Origin: Desulfobacteraceae bacterium
GTDB lineage: Bacteria; Desulfobacterota; Desulfobacteria; Desulfobacterales; Desulfosalsimonadaceae
Length of the DNA stretch: 8,940 nucleotides
Direction: 5' to 3'
NCBI GenBank assembly: GCA_027353395.1
Contig: DAIEHU010000050.1
Span: forward strand, 2,892 to 11,831
Part shown: piece after piece, positions 1-6,448 of the stretch
How positions within the stretch are numbered: position 1 is the first letter of the stretch
Layout: each line of letters starts with the position of its first letter
The notes under the pieces: generated by a model
What the model saw: only the letters and a program-made list of their open reading frames with translations
Database searches by the model: none
Told to the model about the DNA's origin: nothing
Position numbers and translations under genes: made by a program

Positions 1-393
1 ATGAACACGACTAATTCCGCCCGCAGAACCACGGAAGCCATGGCCCTGGCGGAAGATCAGGCGGAATGGCTCCGGTCCCTGGTGTTTTATGACAAAACCC
101 GGGATCTGGACGGCGTTCATGGCATAGAGCCCTTTGATATTCTGCCGGATCTAAGAGCGGGCGAACATCCCCAGGCGGGTGACGGTTATTTACCAGTAGC
201 CAACAGCCCATATACGGTGAGGTGGAGAGTAACGCATAATGAGCCCTTGCCGGGATATCCCATAGGCGTTTTAGATCCAGCCAAAATTGTGATGCGTTCC
301 ATGACGATTCATGTCTGGGTCACGCCGAATAACAATGCCGGGGACACCCTGGCTGAGATCGAGTTCGCCAAATTCTGCGGCAAGGCCATATAA
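1..393 (+). CDS. pilV: Type IV pilus minor prepilin, PilV-like (5'-truncated by window edge)
   Basis: The 130 visible residues end at a TAA at 391-393. They open with NSARRTTEAMALAEDQAEWL, which fits the segment just after the hydrophobic helix in PilV-type minor prepilins (a TTEA..LA.D..E.L pattern). The tail is a beta-strand-rich pilin globular domain (YTVRWRVTHN; RSMTIHVWVTP). There is no prepilin leader or N-terminal membrane helix, so the ATG at position 1 is probably internal and the true start lies upstream. PilV proteins are inner-membrane prepilins that join the minor-pilin/PilY1 priming and tip complex. The pilX-like gene begins 52 bases downstream on the same strand, supporting an operon. 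The family call rests on recalled patterns and context; another PilV/GspI-like pseudopilin is the main alternative. Confidence 0.72.
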   Translation: MNTTNSARRTTEAMALAEDQAEWLRSLVFYDKTRDLDGVHGIEPFDILPDLRAGEHPQAGDGYLPVANSPYTVRWRVTHNEPLPGYPIGVLDPAKIVMRSMTIHVWVTPNNNAGDTLAEIEFAKFCGKAI

Positions 394-431
394 TCAAACA
401 TGCCAGGAGGATATCCCGGCGTCATCGCGTT

Positions 432-438
432 AAGGAGA
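432..438 (+). promoter_or_regulatory. Ribosome binding site of the pilX-like gene
   Basis: AAGGAGA lies 7 bases before the ATG at 446 and fixes that start. The overlapping ATG at 442 is in another frame and reaches a stop after 14 codons, so it is not the gene start. A second purine-rich AGGAGG at 405-410 has no start codon at suitable spacing. Confidence 0.75.
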
Positions 439-445
439 AAGATGA

Positions 446-1102
446 ATGAAAAACCGGTTTCCCCGTCACATCGCCGCCATGGATGAAAACGGCTCGATGA
501 TTGTGATTGTGCTGATGTTGCTGACGCTCATGTCCATCATCGGCATCGCTTCCACCAATACGACGGTCATGGAAAATTTTATCGTGCGCAACTCCAGCCT
601 CCGCAAGGAGAACCTGCACATGGTCGACTCCGTGGCCACCGAGGCCTATCAGCGGGTGAATGATGTTGAATATGCCGATCCCGCCGACCCCACGGCCTTT
701 TTGAAGCCGGACCAGATCATGCCGGATATGCCCGGGCATTTTAACTGGGTTCTTGACAAGGACTTGTGGCGGACTTCCGGCAACCTCGCCGCCTGGTACA
801 ACCGGGCGCATGTGGGCCCCATCCTGACGGCAGCCAACTCAACGGTGCCGGATTCCGTTACAACAAATGATATCGATGTGCTCACCCAGCGGGGATACGT
901 ATATGACGCCGCTCATCCGGAACTTTCTCCCATCCGCTACGCCCTGGTGGGCTGGGATTATGTAACCGAGGGCGGCGAGAGCATCGCGGTGAATCAGCCG
1001 GGGGTGCCGACCATCAAAAAAGCCGATCTCCTTGTGGAATATTTATCTCCGGACTATGGCATCATCCGTTTGATCGTGGGAGTCCAAAAGCAATTTGGCT
1101 GA
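446..1102 (+). CDS. pilX: Type IV pilus minor pilin, PilX-like
   Basis: This 218-residue protein has a short basic leader (MKNRFPRH) followed by DENG and a hydrophobic helix at about residues 17-35. It then reads ASTNTTVMENFIVRN, the arrangement of the PilX N-terminal domain (hydrophobic stretch, then a T..ER/EN..N pattern). Prepilin peptidase processing is plausible after Gly16. The residue at +5 is Ile rather than the Glu of major pilins, as is usual for PilX- and GspK-like subunits. The remaining ~180 residues are a poorly conserved globular domain with no cysteines, so the disulfide known in some PilX proteins is absent. PilX is an inner-membrane prepilin that works with PilV, PilW and PilY1 in pilus priming and surface contact. 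It lies between the pilV-like gene and pilY1, as in other type IVa pilus clusters, although pilW is not seen here. Confidence 0.8.
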   Translation: MKNRFPRHIAAMDENGSMIVIVLMLLTLMSIIGIASTNTTVMENFIVRNSSLRKENLHMVDSVATEAYQRVNDVEYADPADPTAFLKPDQIMPDMPGHFNWVLDKDLWRTSGNLAAWYNRAHVGPILTAANSTVPDSVTTNDIDVLTQRGYVYDAAHPELSPIRYALVGWDYVTEGGESIAVNQPGVPTIKKADLLVEYLSPDYGIIRLIVGVQKQFG

Positions 1103-1118
1103 TTGCGGTTTTCATCAT

Positions 1119-1274
1119 TGATGATCTCGTAAAAAGTCCGCAACTCGTCATGCCGGTCCCGGATCGGGGTCCGGAATGACGGCTCCGGCATCCAGAACTT
1201 ATTGAATATACTGGATTCCGGCCTGCGCCGGAATGACGGAAAAAGGAGAAAATCGACTTTTTACGGTTTCATCA
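1119..1274. repeat. MITE-like palindromic repeat element with terminal inverted repeats
   Basis: The left end 1119-1138 and the reverse complement of 1255-1274 match at 17 of 20 positions (shared TGATGA and CGTAAAAAGTC). Inside are further dyads. One is a near-palindrome at 1147-1180, starting GTCATGCCGG and ending CCGGAATGAC. Another is a perfect 8-bp stem (1215-1222 with 1227-1234) around CTGC. The arms CATCCAG (1189-1195) and CTGGAT (1211-1216) pair across 1196-1210. On the minus strand the inner part translates to VIPAQAGIQ, the familiar spurious peptide of this repeat class. The element carries no gene and would need a transposase supplied in trans. A TCAT on each flank (1115-1118, 1275-1278) could be a target duplication, but the surroundings are rich in TCAT. 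It fills most of the 238-bp pilX-pilY1 gap. Confidence 0.75.
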
Positions 1275-1340
1275 TCATTGTTCGAGGGATTTTCAGCAAT
1301 ACATGTTTTAACCAAACCGGCAAGAAAAGGCAGGTGACAT

Positions 1341-4300
1341 ATGCAGATAAGAAACGCACACATAAAAAAACAGGCCTGGAAAACGCTTCCGTTCTGGATG
1401 GCGGCATTTATTTCCTCGCTGGTATTGTTGGCGGGGTCATCCGGCAGTATCATGGCCGGGTGCATGAATCTGGCCGATCAGCCCCTGGAGATCCAGAGCA
1501 TGGGCGCGCCGGGCATGATCATGTTCATGTATGACAATTCCGGAAGCATGAAGTTTACGGTCATGACGCCGGAAACCGAAGGCTCGTTTCATACCCCCAG
1601 CCAGAACACCTATTACGGATACTGTTTTCTCTATGATCCCGATTACGGAAGCAATGATCTCCCCACGCTCCAGGGATCGGGCGATGAAATGTACTGGAAA
1701 TCCCAGTGGTCCGGATACAACACGATTTATTACAACCCATCGGTTCAGTATGAGCCCTGGCCGTCCTGGACCAAAGTCGCGCATGTGGCATCCATTCCCG
1801 CCTGCGCGCCCCAGGCGGACCCGGACAATCCCCTTACGGATGTGGTCAAGTCATCCACTACCTTTAACTTGAGCGGTATATGGAAGACGCTTTCGGTGGG
1901 CGGGTCCACAAATCTCGATGATCTGATCAACACCAAGGGCATTATCGTTGACAATACCGACAGTAAGTCCGTGAGTCCCATTTATGTGGATGATGAGGGC
2001 GACGGTACGGATGAGCCTGGGTTTTCCTTTACAGGGGATGTGTGGCGCTGGAACAGATTTTCAGATCAGGGCGACTACTATCACGGGGATTACATGAATT
2101 ATTACGGGGACACCAATCCTCTGCCGGTCAAGGCCACCTGGACGTTTGATGTGGCGGTTGCGGGTAATTATGAAGTGATCGCCAGTGTTTCCAAATATTC
2201 CACCCGAACGGCGAAAGCCAATTACACCATCACCCATCAGGGTGTAAGCACCGTGCAAACCATCAGTCAACGCATCAATGGCGGACCGACGCAGGCATGG
2301 GTGTCTCTGGGCAGCTATGATTTCAACGCAGGAACTGGCGCGGGCAAGGTGGAACTCAATTTCACAGATGCCAAATCCGGCGCTTCCATCAGCGTGGACG
2401 CCATCGAACTGAGGCCGACGTTTACCACCGGTACGTCGAACAAGTATTTCACTGGCTCCCCCAACTGGGTGCCCTGGGATTATACAGGTTGGGGCGCGTT
2501 TCAAGGCAGTAATTTTCTGTATTCCGGTTATCTGAACAGTCATTATACCGCTTCCTGGACAGCGGAAAATCTTACTTCCAACTCGAAATATAATGCCTAT
2601 GTCCGATGGGTGTCTTTTGGTTCCTACTCTTCCAAAACCGTCAATTACACGGTTGATGGCACCGTGATTACCGAGAATCAGGAAAATCATTCGGGTGACG
2701 CTTCATCGCCATGGTCGCTGTTAAAGGCCAATATTGACTTTGGTCATTCCAATACCGGTGTGGTGCAATTGAATGATTATCTTTTCGATAGTACGGACAG
2801 GTTTATTTCCGCGGACGCGGTGGCGTTTCTGCCGTCTTCGCTGCTTTCCTCCGGTACGGCGCTGAATGTCGTCATGGCCCATTATTTTGTAAAAGGGAGT
2901 GATGGCAATACGTATCTGGTGAACCTCGACGGTGCCATCAAATATTACAAGGTTACCGACAGCAATGGCAATGACAAGGTGGAAGACGGCGAACTCGCGG
3001 AAGTGAGTCCGGCAGACGCCCAGGCCGTGGGCATTGTCAGCGGCAAAACCTACGCCCAGGAGCGTCAGAATTTCGCTAACTGGTTCCAGTTCGCCCGGAG
3101 CCGCAACCTTGTGTCCAAGTACGCGGTGGGCACCCTGGTGACCCGGATGGGCAATATCTATTTCGGGTTCACCGCCGTTCCCTCCCGGGATTTTTACGCG
3201 CTCCGGGCCATACGCGATGCCAAGGTGCTGAACAGGGACGATACCCTGCTGGCGCTGAACAATATTTACAATCTGGCCGATCCCAGCGGCGGAACGCCCC
3301 TGAAAGACGGATTCATGAAGGTCGGCGCCTATTTTGAAGGGACCAACAACGCCCTGATTAATGCGGCTGATCTGAAATATTTCACGGACGGCGGATACAG
3401 CGACGTGGATTCCTACCCCTACCTTAACCAGGCCAATGGTGGCAATTGCCAGCAGGCGTTCATGATCGCCATGACCGATGGATGGTATAACTCCAACACC
3501 GCCAGCAATGTCGGGAACTATGACGGGGATAACTCGAGCCAGTGGGATGGCGGGGAGTATGGAGATACGTATTCCGGCACCCTGGCCGATATTTCCATGC
3601 ATTTTTATGAGCGGGATCTCAAGCCGGACACCATTCTGACAAATAATGTTCCCACCAATGAGTGGGATCAGAACAATGCGCAGCATGTGGTGACCTATGC
3701 CTTAAGTTTCGGCACCCACGGCACCATTGACCCGAATTCGTCAACATGGGTGCATTGCCCGAGCGCCACCGGCGTGGGCCAGTCGTGCGGGACATGGCCT
3801 TTCCCGGTGGATTCCACATCCACCACCATTGATGACCTGTATCATGCCACGGTCAATGGCCGGGGCATGTTCTTGAACGCGGGCAATCCCCAGGAACTGG
3901 TGGATGCGCTCATGAAAATCAAGGCCAATATCGAGGCGCGGCTCGGATCATCCGCCGCGGTTTCCACCAACTCGGTGCAGCGCCAGATCGGGTCCAAGCT
4001 GTATCGAGGGGAATACATGACCGGCAAATGGTCCGGGGATATTAACGCGTATAACATCGACGTGAACACCGGGGCCGTGGATACGACCACATCCGTGTGG
4101 TCCGCCGCGAAAGAACTGGCCAAGGTGACGGACTATACCACCCGAAAAATCTACTCGTTTAACGGGTCCGCCGGAATCAAGTTTGATTCCGCCTCCATGA
4201 CACCAGACCAGATGACCCGGCTGAAGGACGGTCTCACCTATGCGTTCGGCACCACCGCAAGTTACGCATTCGGAACCGTTGACGACACGGACGCCCAGAA

Positions 4301-5870
4301 TGTGGTCAAGTATATCGCGGGCGACAGGAGCAAAGAGCAGACCAATGGCGGCCCTTTCAGAACCCGGGTCAGCGTTCTCGGCGATATCGTGCATTCGGAA
4401 GCCGAATATTACAACCGGGTTCTGTATGTGGGCTCCAACGACGGCATGGTTCATGCGTTTCATTCCGAAACCGGCGTGGAGCTGGGGGCGTATGTGCCCA
4501 ACATGCTGTACTATGATCTGCCGAAACTGGCCTATCCGCAATATCAGCACCAGTATTTTATCGACAATACGCCGTCCGTGACGAACACGGGCACCCAGAC
4601 ACTGCTGGTATGCCCCATGGGAAAAGGCCATAAGGGCCTGTTCATGCTGGATGTGTCCGCTCCCATGGGCGAGGCGGATTATTCCAAGGTGGGATTGTGG
4701 GAATACCCCGGCGCGGGCAATACGGACCCGGATCTGGGATATACCTATAGTTACGCGTCCATCGTAAAAACGGAAGCGGCAGGCTGGGTGGTGGTCACGG
4801 GGAACGGATATGACAGCGATAACGGCCATGCCATTTTGTATGTGTTTAACGCCCTTACGGGCGCGGTTCTGGCCAAGCTGGACACCGGCGTGGGCGGATG
4901 CAACGGCCTGAGTTCCCCGGCCATTATCGACCCGGACGGAAACGGGGTGATTGATTATGCGTATGCCGGAGACCTTAAAGGCAATATGTGGAAATTCGAT
5001 CTCACCGGGGCCGCGGTTTCGGACTGGAAAATCGCGTTCAAGGACGGCGCCACGCCAAAACCCCTGATCACCGTGACGGGACCGAGCGGCAATATCCAGG
5101 CCATTACCAATATGCCCGCCGTCATGTTCGTGAGCAAATGCAACCCGCCGGGCAGCAAAGGGTATCTGATCGTGTTCGGCACGGGCAAATATCTGGGCGT
5201 TCCGGACCTTGCTGACGTGAGCAAACAGTCGGTTTACGGGGTTTATGACTGGGGCCCGGACTGGGTGATCAAGACCGCTCTTGCGGACGGGGATGCGGAC
5301 AAGTTCCTGGGAACGTTTGACGCCACCCGGAGCCTGGCAAATGCCTCATTAAAGGCCGGAAAGACCCTCAATCTTGTTCAGCAGACGGTTTCAACGACCA
5401 CGGCCACCGCTGGCGGCGATACTTACCGGTTTATTTCTAATAATCCAGTGGTTTATTATAATGTGGAGGCAAACACCGGAAGCGCCCTGGGCTGGTATGT
5501 GGATTTGCCGGATTCGGGCGAACGCATGTTCCACCGGCCGGTGATCCGGAATAATGTCTTTCTGTTCATCGCCAATATTCCGGAAAAATCCGTTTGTTCG
5601 GCCGGCGGCAGGTCTGTCTTCTATGAGCTTGACGCCTGCACGGGCGGGTGGCCAGTACTGCCCCAGTTCGACACAAACGGCGATGGGAAGATTGACGCGA
5701 ACGACTTGATCAACGGGCAGACCCCCATCGGCAAGGAATATAATACCATGCTGCTGGATGTTACGATTTTGGACGACAAAGCCTATACGCCGGATGCGGA
5801 TGCGGGGGAGATCGGTTTTGAAGATCTTACGCAGCGTCATGGAACGCAATTCTGGCAAATTATAGAATAG
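1341..5870 (+). CDS. pilY1: PilY1-type pilus tip adhesin with split vWA region, golvesin-like inserts and beta-propeller
   Basis: This 1509-residue exported protein has a basic n-region (K9, K10, K14), a hydrophobic core at about 16-30 and a cleavage region near Ala39-Gly40. The preceding IMAGC41 loosely resembles a lipobox. A vWA MIDAS motif DNSGS (D65-S69) follows. Its likely partners, T652 in GGTPL and D713 in MTDGW, lie about 580 residues away because two golvesin-like beta-sandwich modules (about 200-357 and 366-497) are inserted. The PilY1-typical ERQNFANWFQFARSR is at 574-588. From about 875 the PilY1 C-terminal beta-propeller is clear: VLGDIVHS, LYVGSNDGMVHAF, GKGHKGLFMLDV, NGYDSDNG and YAGDLKGNMWKFD. 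The Ca-binding loop D1197-x-D-x-N-x-x-x-D1205 matches the known PilY1 site. Further EF-hand-like loops start at D540 and D1444. PilY1 sits at the pilus tip or outer surface and governs adhesion and pilus dynamics. It is larger than many PilY1 proteins (about 1000-1200 residues), which the insert explains. The ribosome binding site is weak (AAAAGG at 1325-1330). Confidence 0.93.
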   Translation: MQIRNAHIKKQAWKTLPFWMAAFISSLVLLAGSSGSIMAGCMNLADQPLEIQSMGAPGMIMFMYDNSGSMKFTVMTPETEGSFHTPSQNTYYGYCFLYDPDYGSNDLPTLQGSGDEMYWKSQWSGYNTIYYNPSVQYEPWPSWTKVAHVASIPACAPQADPDNPLTDVVKSSTTFNLSGIWKTLSVGGSTNLDDLINTKGIIVDNTDSKSVSPIYVDDEGDGTDEPGFSFTGDVWRWNRFSDQGDYYHGDYMNYYGDTNPLPVKATWTFDVAVAGNYEVIASVSKYSTRTAKANYTITHQGVSTVQTISQRINGGPTQAWVSLGSYDFNAGTGAGKVELNFTDAKSGASISVDAIELRPTFTTGTSNKYFTGSPNWVPWDYTGWGAFQGSNFLYSGYLNSHYTASWTAENLTSNSKYNAYVRWVSFGSYSSKTVNYTVDGTVITENQENHSGDASSPWSLLKANIDFGHSNTGVVQLNDYLFDSTDRFISADAVAFLPSSLLSSGTALNVVMAHYFVKGSDGNTYLVNLDGAIKYYKVTDSNGNDKVEDGELAEVSPADAQAVGIVSGKTYAQERQNFANWFQFARSRNLVSKYAVGTLVTRMGNIYFGFTAVPSRDFYALRAIRDAKVLNRDDTLLALNNIYNLADPSGGTPLKDGFMKVGAYFEGTNNALINAADLKYFTDGGYSDVDSYPYLNQANGGNCQQAFMIAMTDGWYNSNTASNVGNYDGDNSSQWDGGEYGDTYSGTLADISMHFYERDLKPDTILTNNVPTNEWDQNNAQHVVTYALSFGTHGTIDPNSSTWVHCPSATGVGQSCGTWPFPVDSTSTTIDDLYHATVNGRGMFLNAGNPQELVDALMKIKANIEARLGSSAAVSTNSVQRQIGSKLYRGEYMTGKWSGDINAYNIDVNTGAVDTTTSVWSAAKELAKVTDYTTRKIYSFNGSAGIKFDSASMTPDQMTRLKDGLTYAFGTTASYAFGTVDDTDAQNVVKYIAGDRSKEQTNGGPFRTRVSVLGDIVHSEAEYYNRVLYVGSNDGMVHAFHSETGVELGAYVPNMLYYDLPKLAYPQYQHQYFIDNTPSVTNTGTQTLLVCPMGKGHKGLFMLDVSAPMGEADYSKVGLWEYPGAGNTDPDLGYTYSYASIVKTEAAGWVVVTGNGYDSDNGHAILYVFNALTGAVLAKLDTGVGGCNGLSSPAIIDPDGNGVIDYAYAGDLKGNMWKFDLTGAAVSDWKIAFKDGATPKPLITVTGPSGNIQAITNMPAVMFVSKCNPPGSKGYLIVFGTGKYLGVPDLADVSKQSVYGVYDWGPDWVIKTALADGDADKFLGTFDATRSLANASLKAGKTLNLVQQTVSTTTATAGGDTYRFISNNPVVYYNVEANTGSALGWYVDLPDSGERMFHRPVIRNNVFLFIANIPEKSVCSAGGRSVFYELDACTGGWPVLPQFDTNGDGKIDANDLINGQTPIGKEYNTMLLDVTILDDKAYTPDADAGEIGFEDLTQRHGTQFWQIIE
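1938..2411 (+). other. Golvesin-like beta-sandwich domain 1 within PilY1 (residues ~200-357)
   Basis: The segment begins IIVDNTD and includes FTGDVWRW, then ATWTFDVAVAGNYEVIASV, NYTITHQG, a Gln/Asn-rich turn before WVSLGSYDF, and ISVDAIEL at the end. That order (VDN..., G.W, a..W.....AG.YEV, Y.I.H.G, W..LG.Y.F, DAI.L) is the layout of golvesin/Xly carbohydrate-binding-like domains as I remember the family. These are secreted beta-sandwich modules thought to bind glycans or other surface polymers. The binding role here is inference, and no profile search was run. Confidence 0.62.
2436..2831 (+). other. Golvesin-like beta-sandwich domain 2 within PilY1 (residues ~366-497)
   Basis: A second, more divergent module repeats the plan of the first: WVPWDYTGWGAF, then YTASWTAENL, YNAYVRWVSF, VNYTVDG and finally ISADAVAF, parallel to ISVDAIEL in domain 1. 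The clearest matches between copies are A/S-W-T, the aromatic-V strand, NYT(I/V) and DA(I/V). This suggests an old tandem duplication. The aromatic-rich start (several W, Y and F) is compatible with a carbohydrate-binding surface, but that is inference. Confidence 0.5.
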
Positions 5871-5886
5871 ACGCCTGATCAAAAAA

Positions 5887-5918
5887 TGCGGGGGGACGGG
5901 GATAAACCGCCCCCCGCA
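5887..5918. terminator. GC-rich hairpin after pilY1; U-tract present only on the minus strand
   Basis: TGCGGGGGG (5887-5895) pairs with CCCCCCGCA (5910-5918), and CGG/CCG extends the stem inside the loop with one bulged A. On the + strand no T-run follows, so it would be a poor intrinsic terminator for pilY1. It may instead pause or trim the message, since the next gene starts 62 bases on. On the minus strand it is followed by six Ts (complement of 5881-5886), giving classical terminator form against antisense transcripts. The right arm can also pair with GCGGGG at 5930-5935, an alternative hairpin. Confidence 0.4.
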
Positions 5919-5979
5919 ACACAATTGGGGCGGGGAAACCGATTCACCCGCCGTTAACCATTCATCGAGGGAGACGCCC

Positions 5980-6357
5980 ATGTTGCAAGTGCTGAAAAAT
6001 ATGAAAGCATCCGTTTGGATGGGGATGCTTGTCCTGGTCCTGGTCCTGGGGGGGTGCCTTGGGGCATCCAATTGTTTTGCAGGGGCTGATAGCGATTCCG
6101 CCATAAAAATCAAGGAGATAGAGCAGCCGCCGGCGGTAACCCCAACCACCCCCGCCGTACATCCGGAAGCGCCCAAGGAAACGCATTATTTCGCAAAAGG
6201 AACCGTGAACGCGAAAGGAGATAACTGGATCACCATCAATGATCATGAATTCTCGATCGCGCCAGATTCCAGTGTGAGTTGCGGCGTTGGCGATTTTGTC
6301 GGCATCCAGGTCAACGACGAAGGGAAGGTTGTTTCCTGCGAGAGCGTCCGCAAATAG
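5980..6357 (+). CDS. Predicted lipoprotein with small C-terminal beta-domain, downstream of pilY1
   Basis: This 125-residue protein is preceded by GAGGGAGA (5967-5974), 5 bases before its ATG. Residues 1-25 form a signal peptide with core GMLVLVLVLGG and lipobox LGGC, so Cys26 is the likely lipidated residue. Leu at +2 favours the outer membrane by the enterobacterial rule. A second Cys lies at 32. A Pro-rich linker (about 45-66) leads to a C-terminal domain at about 70-125. It reads FAKGTVNAKGDNWITINDHEF, then VGDFVGIQVNDEGKVVSCESV: a G-V, I-T-I, V-G-D-F-V strand pattern like DUF5666 or OB-fold-type mini-barrels. I do not recognise a specific family. It holds the position of pilY2 in Pseudomonas clusters and could be a periplasmic partner of PilY1, but this is inference. 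A hexanucleotide repeat and a G7 run lie in the signal-peptide codons. Confidence 0.8.
   Translation: MLQVLKNMKASVWMGMLVLVLVLGGCLGASNCFAGADSDSAIKIKEIEQPPAVTPTTPAVHPEAPKETHYFAKGTVNAKGDNWITINDHEFSIAPDSSVSCGVGDFVGIQVNDEGKVVSCESVRK
6031..6054 (+). repeat. Short tandem repeat (GTCCTG x3) running into a G7 tract inside the lipoprotein signal peptide
   Basis: Three perfect GTCCTG units occupy 6031-6048. The last G begins a run of seven Gs (6048-6054). Together they encode the VLVLVLGG core just before the lipobox Cys. Gain or loss of a hexamer would change hydrophobic length in steps of two residues, and a change in the G-run would frameshift the gene. The tract is short, so hypermutability is only a possibility. 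Confidence 0.6.
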
Positions 6358-6448
6358 GCCGCTTTTCCTTCAACGGATGGCCCGGACATACCCGCTTTGT
6401 CGTCAACATCATTAATCAACATTATTACTGGGGAAAGGGTAAAAACAG

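Noticed and set aside
405..410. Perfect AGGAGG between pilV and pilX
   Set aside because: No ATG, GTG or TTG follows at workable spacing, and pilX has its own site at 432-438.
1184..1212. Possible promoter for pilY1 with TATACT at 1207-1212
   Set aside because: The -10 match is good, but the hexamer 17 bases upstream (TCCGGC) does not resemble a -35, and it lies within the palindromic element.
1199..1465. 88-codon minus-strand frame ending VIPAQAGIQ
   Set aside because: It is antisense to the pilY1 start and the repeat; the PAQAGIQ tail is the usual spurious translation of this repeat class.
1202..1534. 110-codon + strand frame upstream of and overlapping pilY1 (begins MNILDSGLRRNDG)
   Set aside because: Its first codons translate the palindromic repeat (SGLRRNDG is a typical artefact of that family) and the rest is an alternative frame of the pilY1 start.
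2061..3686. Long minus-strand frames (209 and 321 codons) inside pilY1
   Set aside because: Both are antisense shadows of a well-supported gene and show no recognisable domain.
3948..4829. 293-codon minus-strand frame inside pilY1
   Set aside because: It lies opposite the conserved beta-propeller and has no recognisable family; codon structure belongs to the + strand gene.
6397..6425. Possible promoter before the DUF4124-like gene (TTGTCG, 17 bases, CATTAT)
   Set aside because: Only 4 of 6 matches in each box; A/T-rich leaders give such hits by chance.
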